Notes: generated by a model from the letters alone, not told the origin. A stretch of 64,000 bases of DNA from Pseudochelatococcus sp050946405 (GCF_050946405.1 NZ_JBMNUS010000007.1:186001-250000), one strand, 5' to 3'; numbered from the stretch's first letter, positions 25,377 through 35,562 are shown. Numbers and translations: made by a program.

Positions 25377-26936
25377 ATGCCCGCCATTCTCAACCGTCCG
25401 CACTGGTTCCTTGTCGCCCTGCTGCTCATGCTGCCGCTGCCGGCCTTCGCCCATGCGGTGCTGACGGGCGTCTCTCCCGCGGAAAACGCGGTTCTCGATG
25501 TCGCCCCCGATGCCGCGCTCCTGAGCTTCAACGAGCCCGTCTCCCCGCTCTCCATCCGGCTGATCGGGCCGGACGGGTCCGACAGCGACCTGACGCGCGC
25601 CGTTTCCGGCGCGCGGGAACTGCGCATTCCCTTCGCCGCTCTTGCACGGGGCACCCATGTGCTGACATGGCGCGTCGCCTCCGACGACGGTCATCCGGTC
25701 GCGGGATCGCTCGTCTTTTCGATCGGCGTGGCGACGGGCGCGGCCGCCGTCGCCGCGAGCGATCCGCTGGTCGCCGGCCTGCTGTGGGCCGCCAGGTTCC
25801 TGATGTCCGCCGGCCTGCTGCTCGGCATCGGCGGCGCCCTCTTCGGCGCGCTTGCCGGCCTGCCGGCGGAGGCGAGGCGGCCCGTGCGCGGGCTCATCTG
25901 GCTGGGCCTGCTGACGACGCCTCTCGCGCTCGGTCTGCACGGCGCGGATGCGCTCGGAACGCCGGTCGCATCGCTCCTGACCCCCGCCCCGTGGGCGGCC
26001 GGCGCGGCAACGAGCTTCGGCCGGACGACCGCGCTGGCGATGATCGCGGCCGGCCTCGCCCTGACGGCTTCAAGGGTGAAGCGGCTGGCCTTCGCGGCCG
26101 TCGCCGTGCTGGCCGCCGCCTACGCGTCCAGCGGCCACGCCAGCGCGGCCGCGCCGCAATGGATGACGCGGCCGGCCGTGTTCCTGCATGTCGCCGCGCT
26201 TTCCTTCTGGCTCGGCGCGCTGCTGCCGCTGACGCTCTGGCTGCGGCGCAGGGACGGCGCTGCCGCCCTGAAGCGCTTTTCCGACATCATTCCCTTCGCG
26301 GTCGTGCCGCTCGCGGGCTCCGGCCTCGCGCTGGCGCTGGTCCAGCTCGGCCCCCGCCCGGACGGCTGGTCGACCGCCTACGGCGCGATCCTCGCCGCGA
26401 AACTCGCGCTTCTGGCGCTTCTCCTGACGCTTGCCGCCTGGAACCGATGGTTCCTGACCGCGCCAGCCCTTCGGGGAGCGGCGGTGGAAATCCGCCGGCT
26501 GCGGGTTGTCGTCGGCACTGAAATCGTGCTTGCCATCGCCATTCTCGGCCTGGCGGCGGGCTGGCGCTTCACCCCGCCGCCCCGTGCGCTCGCGCAGGCG
26601 GCGGCGCTGCCCGCGGCGGCGCATCTCCATATCCATACGTCCGAAGTCATGGCCGATATCACCGTCACGCCCGGAACCGCCGGACCGGCAACGGTGGAAA
26701 TCGTCCTCTCGGATGGCGACATGCTGCCCCTGACGCCGCTGGGCGTCGTACTCGGCGCAAGCCGCCCCGACCGGGGCATCGAGCGCATGACGCATGAAGC
26801 GACGCTCGGTGCGGACGGCATCTGGCGGATCGACGATCTTGTCCTGCCCCTGCCGGGCGTATGGCGGATCGGCCTCGACGTCCGCCTCGGCCGCTTTTCG
26901 TTGGCGAAGCTGTCGGGCGAGATCGACATCAAGTGA
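25377..26936 (+). CDS. CopC-CopD fusion protein (YcnJ-like copper transport)
   Basis: This 519-residue protein has a signal peptide, then a CopC domain (HAVLTGVSPAENAVLDVAPD to VAGSLVFSIGV, about residues 25-120) with the N-terminal His typical of Cu(II) sites. The CopD membrane domain has about eight segments (residues 130-420), with the family His in GHASAAAPQWMTRPAVFLHV. A C-terminal periplasmic part of about 90 residues (HLHIHTSEVMADITVTPG) is His-containing and resembles the FixH/YtkA-like domain. The arrangement is that of YcnJ copper importers. A strong hairpin follows the stop. Confidence 0.92.
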   Translation: MPAILNRPHWFLVALLLMLPLPAFAHAVLTGVSPAENAVLDVAPDAALLSFNEPVSPLSIRLIGPDGSDSDLTRAVSGARELRIPFAALARGTHVLTWRVASDDGHPVAGSLVFSIGVATGAAAVAASDPLVAGLLWAARFLMSAGLLLGIGGALFGALAGLPAEARRPVRGLIWLGLLTTPLALGLHGADALGTPVASLLTPAPWAAGAATSFGRTTALAMIAAGLALTASRVKRLAFAAVAVLAAAYASSGHASAAAPQWMTRPAVFLHVAALSFWLGALLPLTLWLRRRDGAAALKRFSDIIPFAVVPLAGSGLALALVQLGPRPDGWSTAYGAILAAKLALLALLLTLAAWNRWFLTAPALRGAAVEIRRLRVVVGTEIVLAIAILGLAAGWRFTPPPRALAQAAALPAAAHLHIHTSEVMADITVTPGTAGPATVEIVLSDGDMLPLTPLGVVLGASRPDRGIERMTHEATLGADGIWRIDDLVLPLPGVWRIGLDVRLGRFSLAKLSGEIDIK

Positions 26937-26949
26937 GCTTGCCCCGAAA

Positions 26950-26981
26950 GCCCGCCGGCCCGTCGGTGCGGGCCGGCGGGC
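26950..26981. terminator. Long GC hairpin between convergent genes
   Basis: Arms of 13 bp, GCCCGCCGGCCCG (26950-26962) and CGGGCCGGCGGGC (26969-26981), enclose a 6-nt loop just after the CopC-CopD gene and before the end of the convergent pentapeptide gene. It has no T-run, but it is well placed to act on both strands. Confidence 0.55.
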
Positions 26982-26997
26982 GGGACCGCATCACGTC

Positions 26998-27600
26998 CTA
27001 CCAGTTGACGGGGCAGCCCCGGCAGTCCTTCATCCAGCTATCCTGAAAGATCGTGAACGTCTGGACGCTTCCCTCGAGCGTGGCCTGGGCCAGATTGGCG
27101 TTGTAGAGCTTGGTTTCCTGAAGGTTGGCGTCCGTCAGATCGGCGCCTTGCAGGTTGATCTTGCTGCCCTGGAGCATTTCGAGATCGGCGGCGGTGAGAT
27201 CGGCGTGGGACCAGTCCGACCCCGCCGCGCGGGCGTGTTCGAAATTCGCGCCGCGCATGTCGGCCCGGCGCGCCGTACTGCCTTGCAGGAATGCGCGCTC
27301 CAGCTTCGCGGCCCTCATGTCGGCGCCGTCGAGGTTGGCGCCGCGCAGATTGGCGTCGGTGAGGTTGGCGCGGGTGAGCCGCGCGCCGCTCAGGTCCGAG
27401 CCCGCAAGGTTCTTGCCCCTGAGATCGGCGTGGCGCAGATCCGCGCCGGGACACCTGGTTCCGGGCTCGATGCGGCAGCCGTTGATCACCACCACGCCGT
27501 CGGGGCCGGGCTCCGGCCCGTCGTAACTCCAGAATTTTTCCTCGGCCGATGCGGCGAACGGCGCGAGCGCGACAACAAAGGCGATGACGAGCATTTTCAT
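26998..27600 (-). CDS. Exported pentapeptide-repeat protein
   Basis: This 200-residue protein has a signal peptide (KMLVIAFVVALAPFAASA) and, from about residue 50 to 185, successive A(D/N)LxG-type pentapeptides (ADLRH, ADLRG, SDLSG, ANLTD, ANLRG, ADLTD, ANLQE and so on) that fold into a right-handed beta-helix. A terminal pair of cysteines in DCRGCPVNW is unusual. ATG 27600 with GAGG upstream is preferred over 27648. It lies directly downstream of the second PQQ alcohol dehydrogenase on the same strand (111-bp gap) and may be cotranscribed with it. Function unknown. Confidence 0.82.
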   Translation of the reverse strand: MKMLVIAFVVALAPFAASAEEKFWSYDGPEPGPDGVVVINGCRIEPGTRCPGADLRHADLRGKNLAGSDLSGARLTRANLTDANLRGANLDGADMRAAKLERAFLQGSTARRADMRGANFEHARAAGSDWSHADLTAADLEMLQGSKINLQGADLTDANLQETKLYNANLAQATLEGSVQTFTIFQDSWMKDCRGCPVNW

Positions 27601-27711
27601 GATTGCCTCACAACGGCGGGGAAGGAAAGCGGAGCGTTTGGCCGTCACGAACGATCGGGAAACGCCCCGGCATCTCCGTTTGCTTCCGCATCTGTTTTCT
27701 TGCGCGTCCGT

Positions 27712-29550
27712 CTACTTCCGGGCCTGCTTGATATCGGACAGCTTGAACACCCAGAACGACCCGCCCTGACTCACGTTGCGCGTCATCTTGGCGAGGTCGC
27801 CGCCCCAGAGCGGCACCGCGCCGCCGTATCCCGAAGCGATGCCGATGTACTGCTCGCCGTCCATGTCCCAGGTGACGGGAGAGGAAACGATGCCCGAGCC
27901 CGTCTGGAACTTCCACAGTTCCTCGCCCGTCTCGGCGTGGAACGCCTTGAAGTAACCGTCCGAGGTGCCGGTGAACACCAGCCCGCCGGCGGTGGTCATC
28001 GTGCCGGCCCAGAGCGGCATCTCCTCCTTGTGCTCCCACTTCACTTCGCCCGTCGCGGGGTCCATGGCGCGCAGGATGCCAACGTGGTCCTCGAACTTCT
28101 TCTTGATGGTGAAACCCATGCCCAGATAGGCGGCGCCGGGCGTGTAGCTCACCTTCTCCGCCCAGAAATCCTCCTGCCAGTGGTTGGCGGGGATGTAGAA
28201 AAGGCCGGTCTCGGGGCTGTAGGACATCGGGTTCCAGTTCTTGCCGCCCAGGAACGGCGGCGAGATCTGCGCGACGGTTCCCTTGGTCTCGCCCTCGGCG
28301 GGCGGAGGCGGACGCTGACCCTCGACCTCGATCGGACGGCCGGTTTCAAGATCGATGCCCTTGGCCCACGTGATCCCGTCCACGAAGGGGAAGGCGTTCA
28401 GCAGCGCCGTGGGGCGGTTGATCTCGCCGCCGCGCTTCGACAGCGCGTCGACATCCGTCACGTAGAAGAAGCCGTTGCGGTCCGCGTGGGCGCCCGCCCT
28501 GAAGGTTTTGCCGTCCTTATCCTTGTAATCGAAAAGAATGATCTCGTTATTGCCGGAGAAATCCCACGTATCGTTCGGTGTATGCTGATAAAATCCGATC
28601 AGCTCGCCGTTCGAAGGATTGACATAAGCCTGCCCCGACGTGAACAGGCTGTCGCCCGGCCAGCGCGCCCAGCCGTTCCACGGGGCGGGATTGCCGGCGC
28701 CGACGACGATCGTGTTCGTTTCCTCGTCGAACGAGGCGGATTGCCACGGCGCGCCGCCGCCATGACTCCACGCCTCCACGAGTTGTCCGTTCTTGTCGCG
28801 CGGCCAGGACGGCGCGTCCGGGTTGCCGGTCGGCGTGCTGTCCTTGCCCATGTAGCGGCCCATGTGGCCCTCGACGAACGGCCGCATCCAGATTTCCTCG
28901 CCCGTCTCCGGGTCTCTGGCGAAAAGCTGGCCCACCACGCCGAACTCGTCGCCGGACGAGCCGTGGATCAGCAGGTCGCGGCCCGTTTCCCTGTCGCGGA
29001 TGATCGTGGGAGCGCCGGTGATCGTGTAGCCGACCTTGTAGTCGCCGAAACGCTTGTGCCAGGCGACCTTGCCCGTCTTGCGGTCCAGGGCGACGATCGA
29101 GGCGTCGAGCAGCCCCATGTAAACCTTGTCGCCGTAGATCGCCGCGCCGCGGTTGATCACGTCGCAGCAGGGGCGAATTCCCTCCGGCAGGCGGGCGGTG
29201 TATTGCCACAGCTTGCGGCCGGTCTTCGCATCGAGAGCGAACATGCGGCTGTAGGAGGCCGTGACGTAGATCACGCCGTCCTTGACGATGGCCTGCGCCT
29301 CCTGACCGCGCTGGCGCTCGTCGCCGAAGGAGAACGACCACGCCGGGACAAGGCTCTTCACCGTCTCGACATTGACGGCGTCGAGCGGGCTGAAACGCTG
29401 CACCTTCGGCCCGAAGCCGTACATCAGCACGTCTTCCGTCGTCTCCGCATCATTGCGGATATCATTCCACCCGACATCCGCCATGGCGGGTGCCGCGAGC
29501 GCGAGCGCCAGAAAGCTGGCGGCCGCCACGAGCGTCGCTTTGCGCTTCAT
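27712..29550 (-). CDS. PQQ-dependent alcohol dehydrogenase, calcium type (ExaA/PedE-like)
   Basis: This 612-residue periplasmic quinoprotein has a signal peptide ending AMA|DVGWND. The vicinal cysteines are in IRPCCDVINRG, and the catalytic segment is NDTWDFSGNNEI with Asp330 and Ser332. Ser in place of the second Asp marks the calcium-dependent ExaA/PedE type. Several tryptophan-docking repeats are visible (TGRKLWQYTARLPEG, TGEEIWMRPF, TGEVKWEHKEE). ATG 29550 behind GGGAGGAAAA is preferred over the longer frame to 29610. A GACCAAGGT motif lies 113 bp upstream, oriented to this gene. The likely role is oxidation of ethanol or other short and aromatic alcohols when lanthanides are absent. Confidence 0.94.
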   Translation of the reverse strand: MKRKATLVAAASFLALALAAPAMADVGWNDIRNDAETTEDVLMYGFGPKVQRFSPLDAVNVETVKSLVPAWSFSFGDERQRGQEAQAIVKDGVIYVTASYSRMFALDAKTGRKLWQYTARLPEGIRPCCDVINRGAAIYGDKVYMGLLDASIVALDRKTGKVAWHKRFGDYKVGYTITGAPTIIRDRETGRDLLIHGSSGDEFGVVGQLFARDPETGEEIWMRPFVEGHMGRYMGKDSTPTGNPDAPSWPRDKNGQLVEAWSHGGGAPWQSASFDEETNTIVVGAGNPAPWNGWARWPGDSLFTSGQAYVNPSNGELIGFYQHTPNDTWDFSGNNEIILFDYKDKDGKTFRAGAHADRNGFFYVTDVDALSKRGGEINRPTALLNAFPFVDGITWAKGIDLETGRPIEVEGQRPPPPAEGETKGTVAQISPPFLGGKNWNPMSYSPETGLFYIPANHWQEDFWAEKVSYTPGAAYLGMGFTIKKKFEDHVGILRAMDPATGEVKWEHKEEMPLWAGTMTTAGGLVFTGTSDGYFKAFHAETGEELWKFQTGSGIVSSPVTWDMDGEQYIGIASGYGGAVPLWGGDLAKMTRNVSQGGSFWVFKLSDIKQARK

Positions 29551-29662
29551 CGTTTTCCTCCCAGACATACGGACCGGTTTTCTCCGGTTCCAATGAAGGG
29601 AGGCTAGCACCCGGGCCTGAGAGCGGGCTGAGGCCCGTCTGAGAATTTCCTGAAACGAGGGG

Positions 29663-29676
29663 GGACCTTGGTCGTA
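29663..29676 (-). promoter_or_regulatory. GACCAAGGT motif, site 3 (upstream of calcium-type PQQ-ADH)
   Basis: On the minus strand the sequence reads TACGACCAAGGTCC, 113 bp before the start at 29550. Spacing and orientation nearly repeat those of site 1 before the lanthanide-type enzyme. Confidence 0.6.
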
Positions 29677-29703
29677 TGCCGCCCGCCGGCGACAGACGCG
29701 GAA

Positions 29704-30383
<680 letters not shown>

Positions 30384-30387
<4 letters not shown>

Positions 30388-31952
30388 GCCGCGCTCTCCT
30401 CCGTTTCCTCGCCGACGCGCGGCAGCCGGATCAGCACCTCCGTGCCGCCAGCGCGACCCGACCCGATCGTCAGCGTCCCGCCAAGTCCCAGCACCAGCCC
30501 GCGCGCCATGGAAAGCCCGATGCCCGTGCCTCCCCTGCCGCTCACGTCGCGCTCGAAGACCCGCTCCAGCAAGGGTTCGGGAATGCCCCGGCCGCCGTCG
30601 CGAACGGCGATGCGGGCTTCCGGCCCGTCGGCCTCCAGCACGACATCGACGGGCGCATCCGGCCCGGCGTGGTCGAGCGCGTTCTCCAGCAGCGCATCGC
30701 ACGCGCGCTGCAATTCCCGCCGATCGGCCCGGACCACCACCGGCTCGTCGCCGGCGTAGCGGAAGCGGACCCGCTCGCTTCCCGGCAAGGCGCGCAGCGA
30801 CGCCAGCCTGTTGTCGAGAAAATCGTAAAGTTCCACCGGCTCCAGCACCCGGCAAAGGCGTCCGTCCTCCGCGCGCGCGAGCGTGAGCAATTCGGACACC
30901 CGCCCGGCCACTTCGTCGATGGCGTCGAGCGCGGCGTCGAGCGGCGCCGTTCCCCTGCCCTGCCGCTCCAGGCCCGTGCGGGCGTTCTCCACCGTGCCGC
31001 GCGCAACCGCGAGAGGCGTTTTCAGGGCGTGGCCGATATCCCCCAGAAAGCGCCGCCGGGTCGCGTCGACCTCGCGCAGCCGGGCGTTGGACAGTTCGAG
31101 TTCCGCACTCCGGCGCTCCAGTATCCCGGCCAGCCGGCGCTGTTCCTCATGCTGGCGCAAGGCGGCGCGCTCGAGCGATTCCGCCATGCCGTTCACCGCC
31201 CGCGAGACAACGCCGGCCTCGTCTTCCGGCACCGGAGAAACGCGGGTGTCGAGATGCCCGTCCCCCATCCGCGACACGGCGGCGCGCTGCTGCCGGAAAC
31301 TCCGCCCCGCCCGGCGGGCGATCGACAGCCCCAGCGCCGACGCCGCCACGACCGCCGCCACGACGAGCGCGAGCGCGATCCACGCCAGCCTGTCCCGGAG
31401 CGCGGCACGGCCCGCGCGCGCCGTTTCGACTTCGCCGGCCTCGTCGGTCAGCGCTTCTTCCACCAGCCCGCGAAAATTCCGCCGCGCCCCTTCGAGTTCG
31501 GCAAGCGGCGCGCCCGCTTCCGCAGTCCCGGCGCCTGAGCGGCGAAGCTCCGCGATGCGGCCGAGCGATGCCGTCATACGGCGGATTCCCGCGCGCAGCG
31601 CGGCGGGGCGCTCACGCTCGCGCGCCTCCTCATCGCGCTCGTCGTCGCTCACAAAGGCGATTTCTTCCTCGGTAAGCTGGTCCAGCACGCCAAGATCCTG
31701 CATCGCGTCGAGCTCGGCCTCGGCCAGCGCGGCGCGCGCCGCCTCGGGATCGGGGGCGAGCAGCGTGTCGAGCGCCATCCGGTTGGCGTCCGCGAGCAGC
31801 CGCTCCAGCACGGCGATCTGCCGCGCGGCCTTTTCGATGCGGCTGTGGGTCCATTCCTCCGTGCGCAGCAGCAGCGATCCAACGCCCGCAAGGGCGACGA
31901 GCGCGACGAGCGGAACGCCGATTGCAAGAGCAAGGCGGGCGGCCAGCGTCAT
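30384..31952 (-). CDS. Membrane sensor histidine kinase
   Basis: This 522-residue kinase has a first membrane segment near residues 5-28, a periplasmic sensor of about 160 mostly helical and acidic residues (including EEEIAFVSDDERDEEARERE), a second membrane segment (AWIALALVVAAVVAASALGL) and a HAMP-like linker. HisKA has the phosphoacceptor in LGDIGHALKTPLAVARG, and the HATPase shows LLENALDHAG, DGGRGIPEPL and GTGIGLSMARGLV. It is coupled to the response regulator and overlaps the preceding small gene by four bases. The ligand is unknown. Confidence 0.92.
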
Positions 31953-32347
31953 GGCGCGGTCTCCGCCACACGAACCCGCCAGCCGCCCGAGGCGTCGACC
32001 TGCACCCGGTAGCGTCCGGGTCCGGGGAGCCGGTAGCGCCCCTCGCCCTGCCCGCCGAGATGAAGATTTTGGACAAGCCTGCCCGCGTCGTCCTCAAGAT
32101 AAAGGACGAGGATCACATCGTCGCTTTCGTAAATGAGAACGGCCGGACCGAAGGTCTCGAAAATGCCGGTCGCGCCGTTGCCGAAGCCGGAGAAGCTCAC
32201 GCCCGCCCGATCACGCGCAAGCGCGTCGTAGCACGCCAGCCGGTCGCCGTCCGCCGGGATCGGCGCACATCCGGCAAGCGAGGGGCCATGCCCATCGGCC
32301 ATTGCGACACGGGCGATTACCGGCGGAACAATCCACACCCACCGCAT
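31949..32347 (-). CDS. Small exported protein upstream of the two-component system
   Basis: About 132 residues from ATG 32347; a hydrophobic start (WVWIVPPVIARVAM) suggests export. The segment CAPIPADGDRLACYDALARD is a short motif (C, then RLxCYD) seen in many small exported proteins. The rest is beta-rich (VLIYESDDVILVLYLEDDAG, LPGPGRYRVQVDASG). No ribosome site is clear, and an open frame extends to 32467. Four-base overlap with the kinase start indicates one operon. It may modulate the kinase. Function unknown. Confidence 0.65.
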   Translation of the reverse strand: MRWVWIVPPVIARVAMADGHGPSLAGCAPIPADGDRLACYDALARDRAGVSFSGFGNGATGIFETFGPAVLIYESDDVILVLYLEDDAGRLVQNLHLGGQGEGRYRLPGPGRYRVQVDASGGWRVRVAETAP

Positions 32348-32519
32348 CCATGACAGGCAGGATCGCACGACGGCGTTTCCACGTTTCGTCGAACCACGAT
32401 CGAACCCGCATTCCGCGTTGCGTGAAGCGCGATCCGGCATCCGGCCCCCCCTGCCCCGACAGCGCATAAGTTACAGAAGCAACCGCTCCATCAAACGCGC
32501 GGGGAAAAGATCGCGCAAT

Positions 32520-32534
32520 GCGACCTTGGTCGGA
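32520..32534 (-). promoter_or_regulatory. GACCAAGGT motif, site 4 (upstream of the second two-component operon)
   Basis: On the minus strand it reads TCCGACCAAGGTCGC followed by ATTGCGC, matching site 2 over CGACCAAGGTCGCATTG. It lies about 170 bp before the start at 32347, within a gene-free stretch (32348-32637), and faces that gene. Confidence 0.55.
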
Positions 32535-32637
32535 CTGATATCCGCAAGAAACGGGACCGGCGGAAGCGGCAATCCCGCACCTGCGGAGAGCGGCAAGCGC
32601 GAGATCGTCAGCACATCGTATAAAGAGCGGGAAAACC

Positions 32638-33891
32638 TCAGGCGACGTCGCTCTCCGCGGGCGCGTCTTTTTCCAGCACCGACAGGGCGTCGGCGATACG
32701 CTGGTGCGCCCGCCGGAGGTCGTTCAGGCTCGCGGCAAAGGACAGCCGCAGGAAAGGCGACTGCCCGTAGGCGTGACCGGGCACCAACGCCACGCCATTT
32801 TCAAGAATCCAGTCCGCGACATCCTGATCGTTCAGCAATTTCTTTCCATCGGGACGATATTTACCCAACGTGGCGGAGCAGTCGATCCACGCGAAGAAGG
32901 ACCCGCGCGGGGGATGCACCGACAAGCCGTCAATGGCGTTGAAGTTGTCGACGACGAACGCGGCGCGCTCCCGATACGCCTGGCGGGACGAGTCGAGGAA
33001 ATCGTCCGCCGCTCCCGAGAGAGCGGCAAGCGCCGCCGCCTGGCCGATGGAAGACGGCCCTGAGGAAACCTGCGACTGCACCGCCTCCATCGCCTTGATC
33101 AATCTGGCATGCGCAACCGCCCAACCGATCCGCCATCCGGTCATTGCATACGTTTTGGATACGCCGTTGGCGATCAGCGTGCGCGCGCGGAGGTCCGGCG
33201 CGACACCGAGAAGCCCGCGCGACCCGTCGGGATTGAAAGTGATGTGGTCGTAGATTTCATCTATCAGGATCAGAACGCGGGGGTGCCGGCGAAGGATATC
33301 GGCAAGCTCAAGCAATCGGGATTCGCCGTAGACCGCACCGGTCGGATTGTTCGGCGAATTGATGACGAGCCACTTCGTTCCGGAGGTTATGGCGCTTTCG
33401 AGCCGGGCTCCCGTTAACAGAAAATCCTCTTCCCGCGCGGTCGGCACCGCCACGACCTTTCCGCCGTTGAGGCGTATCGAACCGGAAAAAGTCGGCCAAT
33501 ACGGGCTTGGGAGGATCACTTCGTCGTCGGGGTCCAGCGTGGCCCTGAAAGCATTGTAGATGACCTGTTTGACTCCGTTGGAGACGATCACCCCGTCACT
33601 GGAGAAATCCAGCCCCAGTCTGCGCGCGTAATGATCCGCAATGGCCTGGCGAAGCGCTCCGGTGCCGCTGGTCGGGGTATATTTCGTCTTCCCCGACAGG
33701 ATCGCATCGATCGCGGCGCGCTTGATCGCATCCGGGGTATCGAAATCCGGTTCTCCCGCTGTCAGGGTGATGACGTCACGTCCTTCGCCGATCAGTCTCG
33801 CCGCGCTTTGGCCGGCCTTGGCGATGGGAGAAAGCGAAACGTTTCGCACGGACGAAGAAAGCACATCCGGAAACTCCTGGGACGACGGCAT
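32638..33891 (-). CDS. Class I PLP aminotransferase (aspartate-aminotransferase-like)
   Basis: This 417-residue fold-type I enzyme has the PLP lysine in LIANGVSKTYAMTGWRIGW, the Asn/Asp/Tyr set in VINSPNNPTGAVY and LILIDEIYDHITF, and the substrate carboxylate Arg near LRLSFAA. The start SVRNVSLSPIAKAGQSAARL and GEPDFDTPDAIKRAA is that of the AspC-like Iγ group. Four bases separate it from the FAD-linked dehydrogenase, so the two form an operon and may act in sequence, one making a 2-oxo acid and the other transaminating it (inference). Confidence 0.9.
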   Translation of the reverse strand: MPSSQEFPDVLSSSVRNVSLSPIAKAGQSAARLIGEGRDVITLTAGEPDFDTPDAIKRAAIDAILSGKTKYTPTSGTGALRQAIADHYARRLGLDFSSDGVIVSNGVKQVIYNAFRATLDPDDEVILPSPYWPTFSGSIRLNGGKVVAVPTAREEDFLLTGARLESAITSGTKWLVINSPNNPTGAVYGESRLLELADILRRHPRVLILIDEIYDHITFNPDGSRGLLGVAPDLRARTLIANGVSKTYAMTGWRIGWAVAHARLIKAMEAVQSQVSSGPSSIGQAAALAALSGAADDFLDSSRQAYRERAAFVVDNFNAIDGLSVHPPRGSFFAWIDCSATLGKYRPDGKKLLNDQDVADWILENGVALVPGHAYGQSPFLRLSFAASLNDLRRAHQRIADALSVLEKDAPAESDVA

Positions 33892-33895
33892 GGTT

Positions 33896-35308
33896 TCAGA
33901 GCACCTTTCCGGGGTTGAAAAGACCTTCGGGATCGAGGGCGAGCTTGATTTTCTTCATCAGCTTCAACGCCACGGGATCCTTGTAACGCGGCAGAACATG
34001 TCGCTTGACCTGTCCGATCCCGTGCTCGGCGCTGATGGCCCCGCCATGCTGATGAACCGTGTCATAGGTAATTTCATGCAACGCTTCTTCGTGACGCAGC
34101 AGTTCCTCCGGGGATTGGCCCGGTGCGCGCGCCAGATTGAAGTGAAGATTGCCATCGCCCAGATGGCCGAACACCAACGGACGAATGCCGGGCGTATGCT
34201 CGTTCAGACGCCGGGCGCCGGCATCGAGAAAATCCGGGATGCGCGAGACGGGCAGCGCGATGTCGTGCTTGATGGTAGGGCCGTCTCTTCTCTGCGCCTC
34301 CCCGAGCGCTCCATGGCGAAGACGCCATAACGATCCGGTCTTGGCCGGGCTGTCCGCGACCACCGCGTCAAGCACCAGTTGCCGCTCGATCGCCGGACCG
34401 ACAAGGGCCGCAAGACGTTCCCTGACCTGCTCCTCGCCGTCGACGCCCGAGATTTCCAGAAGCACGTACCAGTGCGCAGCGGATGCCGGCAGGGGCAGCG
34501 GCTGTTCCGGCACGTTGCTTTCCACCAGCTTGTAGAGGAGACCGGAAACAAGCTCGAATGCGGTCAGCGAGGGGCCGAGATGCGCCCGCGCGCGATCGAA
34601 GAAGCCGATCACGGCATGAATGCCTGCAAACGACAGGAATGCCGTCGTTTGTGAAGCCGGGCGGGGAAAGAGCTTCAGGGTCGCCGCGGTCACGACGCCG
34701 AGCGTGCCTTCGGCACCGATGAAAACATCCCGCAGGGAATAGCCGGTGTTGTCCTTGCGCAGACCGTTGAGGCCGTGCCAGATTTCGCCGTCGGCCGTCA
34801 CCACCTCGAGCCCCAGCGTCAGGGCGCGCGTGTTGCCGTAGTGAAGCACCTGCGTTCCGCCCGCATTCGTGGACAGATTGCCCCCGATCGTGCAGCTTCC
34901 CTCGGAACCCAGGCTCAGCGGGAAAAGCCTGTCCGCGTCCAGCGCCGCCGCCTGAACCTGAGACAAGGTGCATCCCGCCTCCGCGATCAGCGTGTTGTCC
35001 TGCGCATCCACGTTCCGAATTCGATTGAGCCGCACCGTTGAGAGCACGACGGCGTTGCCAGTCTCGTCGGGCGTGGCGCCCCCCACCAATCCGGTGTTGC
35101 CTCCCTGCGGGACGACGGGAAAGCCGAACCGGCGCGCGAGGCGAACGAGCCCGGCGACTTCCTCCGTGCTTCCCGGACGCGCGACGCATACGGCGTTGCC
35201 GCGCAGGCGGCCGTGCCGATCCGTCAGATAGGCGGCCGCATCCTCCCCGACAAGCACCTGCTTTTCTCCCAGCAGGCCGATCAGGCCCTCGACAATCTGA
35301 TGACTCAT
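33896..35308 (-). CDS. FAD-binding D-2-hydroxyacid dehydrogenase (D-lactate/2-hydroxyglutarate type)
   Basis: This 470-residue flavoprotein is of the VAO/GlcD family. The FAD-binding part includes VVPQGGNTGLVGGATPDETG, ETGxxVVLS-type strands and GSCTIGGNLSTNAGG. The C-terminal domain includes RPLVFGHLGDGNLHFN and HGGAISAEHGIGQVKRHVL, whose His and Glu residues form the active-site metal region of D-lactate and D-2-hydroxyglutarate dehydrogenases. ATG 35308 with GAGGTG upstream is preferred. A 35-bp element at 35410-35444 upstream recurs before the peptide-transporter operon. Confidence 0.9.
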   Translation of the reverse strand: MSHQIVEGLIGLLGEKQVLVGEDAAAYLTDRHGRLRGNAVCVARPGSTEEVAGLVRLARRFGFPVVPQGGNTGLVGGATPDETGNAVVLSTVRLNRIRNVDAQDNTLIAEAGCTLSQVQAAALDADRLFPLSLGSEGSCTIGGNLSTNAGGTQVLHYGNTRALTLGLEVVTADGEIWHGLNGLRKDNTGYSLRDVFIGAEGTLGVVTAATLKLFPRPASQTTAFLSFAGIHAVIGFFDRARAHLGPSLTAFELVSGLLYKLVESNVPEQPLPLPASAAHWYVLLEISGVDGEEQVRERLAALVGPAIERQLVLDAVVADSPAKTGSLWRLRHGALGEAQRRDGPTIKHDIALPVSRIPDFLDAGARRLNEHTPGIRPLVFGHLGDGNLHFNLARAPGQSPEELLRHEEALHEITYDTVHQHGGAISAEHGIGQVKRHVLPRYKDPVALKLMKKIKLALDPEGLFNPGKVL

Positions 35309-35409
35309 GGCACCTCGAACCCGCTCATCGGGCTTTCCAAAGCTTCGATTCAAAGCCCTTCTCCGTTTCATCGAAACACAGAAAAGCTGTATCCTTTTGA
35401 ATTAACGTG

Positions 35410-35444
35410 TTTTCTTCATGCAATGCAGTATCCGCTTTGCTTGA
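35410..35444. promoter_or_regulatory. 35-bp shared upstream element, copy 1
   Basis: The stretch starts TTTTCTTCATGCAATGC and ends CGCTTTGCTTGA. It matches 41111-41145 at 28 of 35 positions, on the same strand, and each copy lies upstream of a leftward operon. It is a likely common regulatory site, or a repeat. Confidence 0.5.
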
Positions 35445-35562
35445 CGATGCTTCAGAGCGCCTTCCGATTGAACGATGCCATCTGGTCGCTCAGGATTCGC
35501 TCAGAACAAGGAATTCTGGACATGTCCCGTCCGGATTGAAACGGGACATGTTCCGGTGCCGC

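Noticed and set aside
26794..29607. 937-codon plus-strand frame, the longest in the window
   Set aside because: It is antisense to the pentapeptide and calcium-type PQQ dehydrogenase genes, both with clear motifs.
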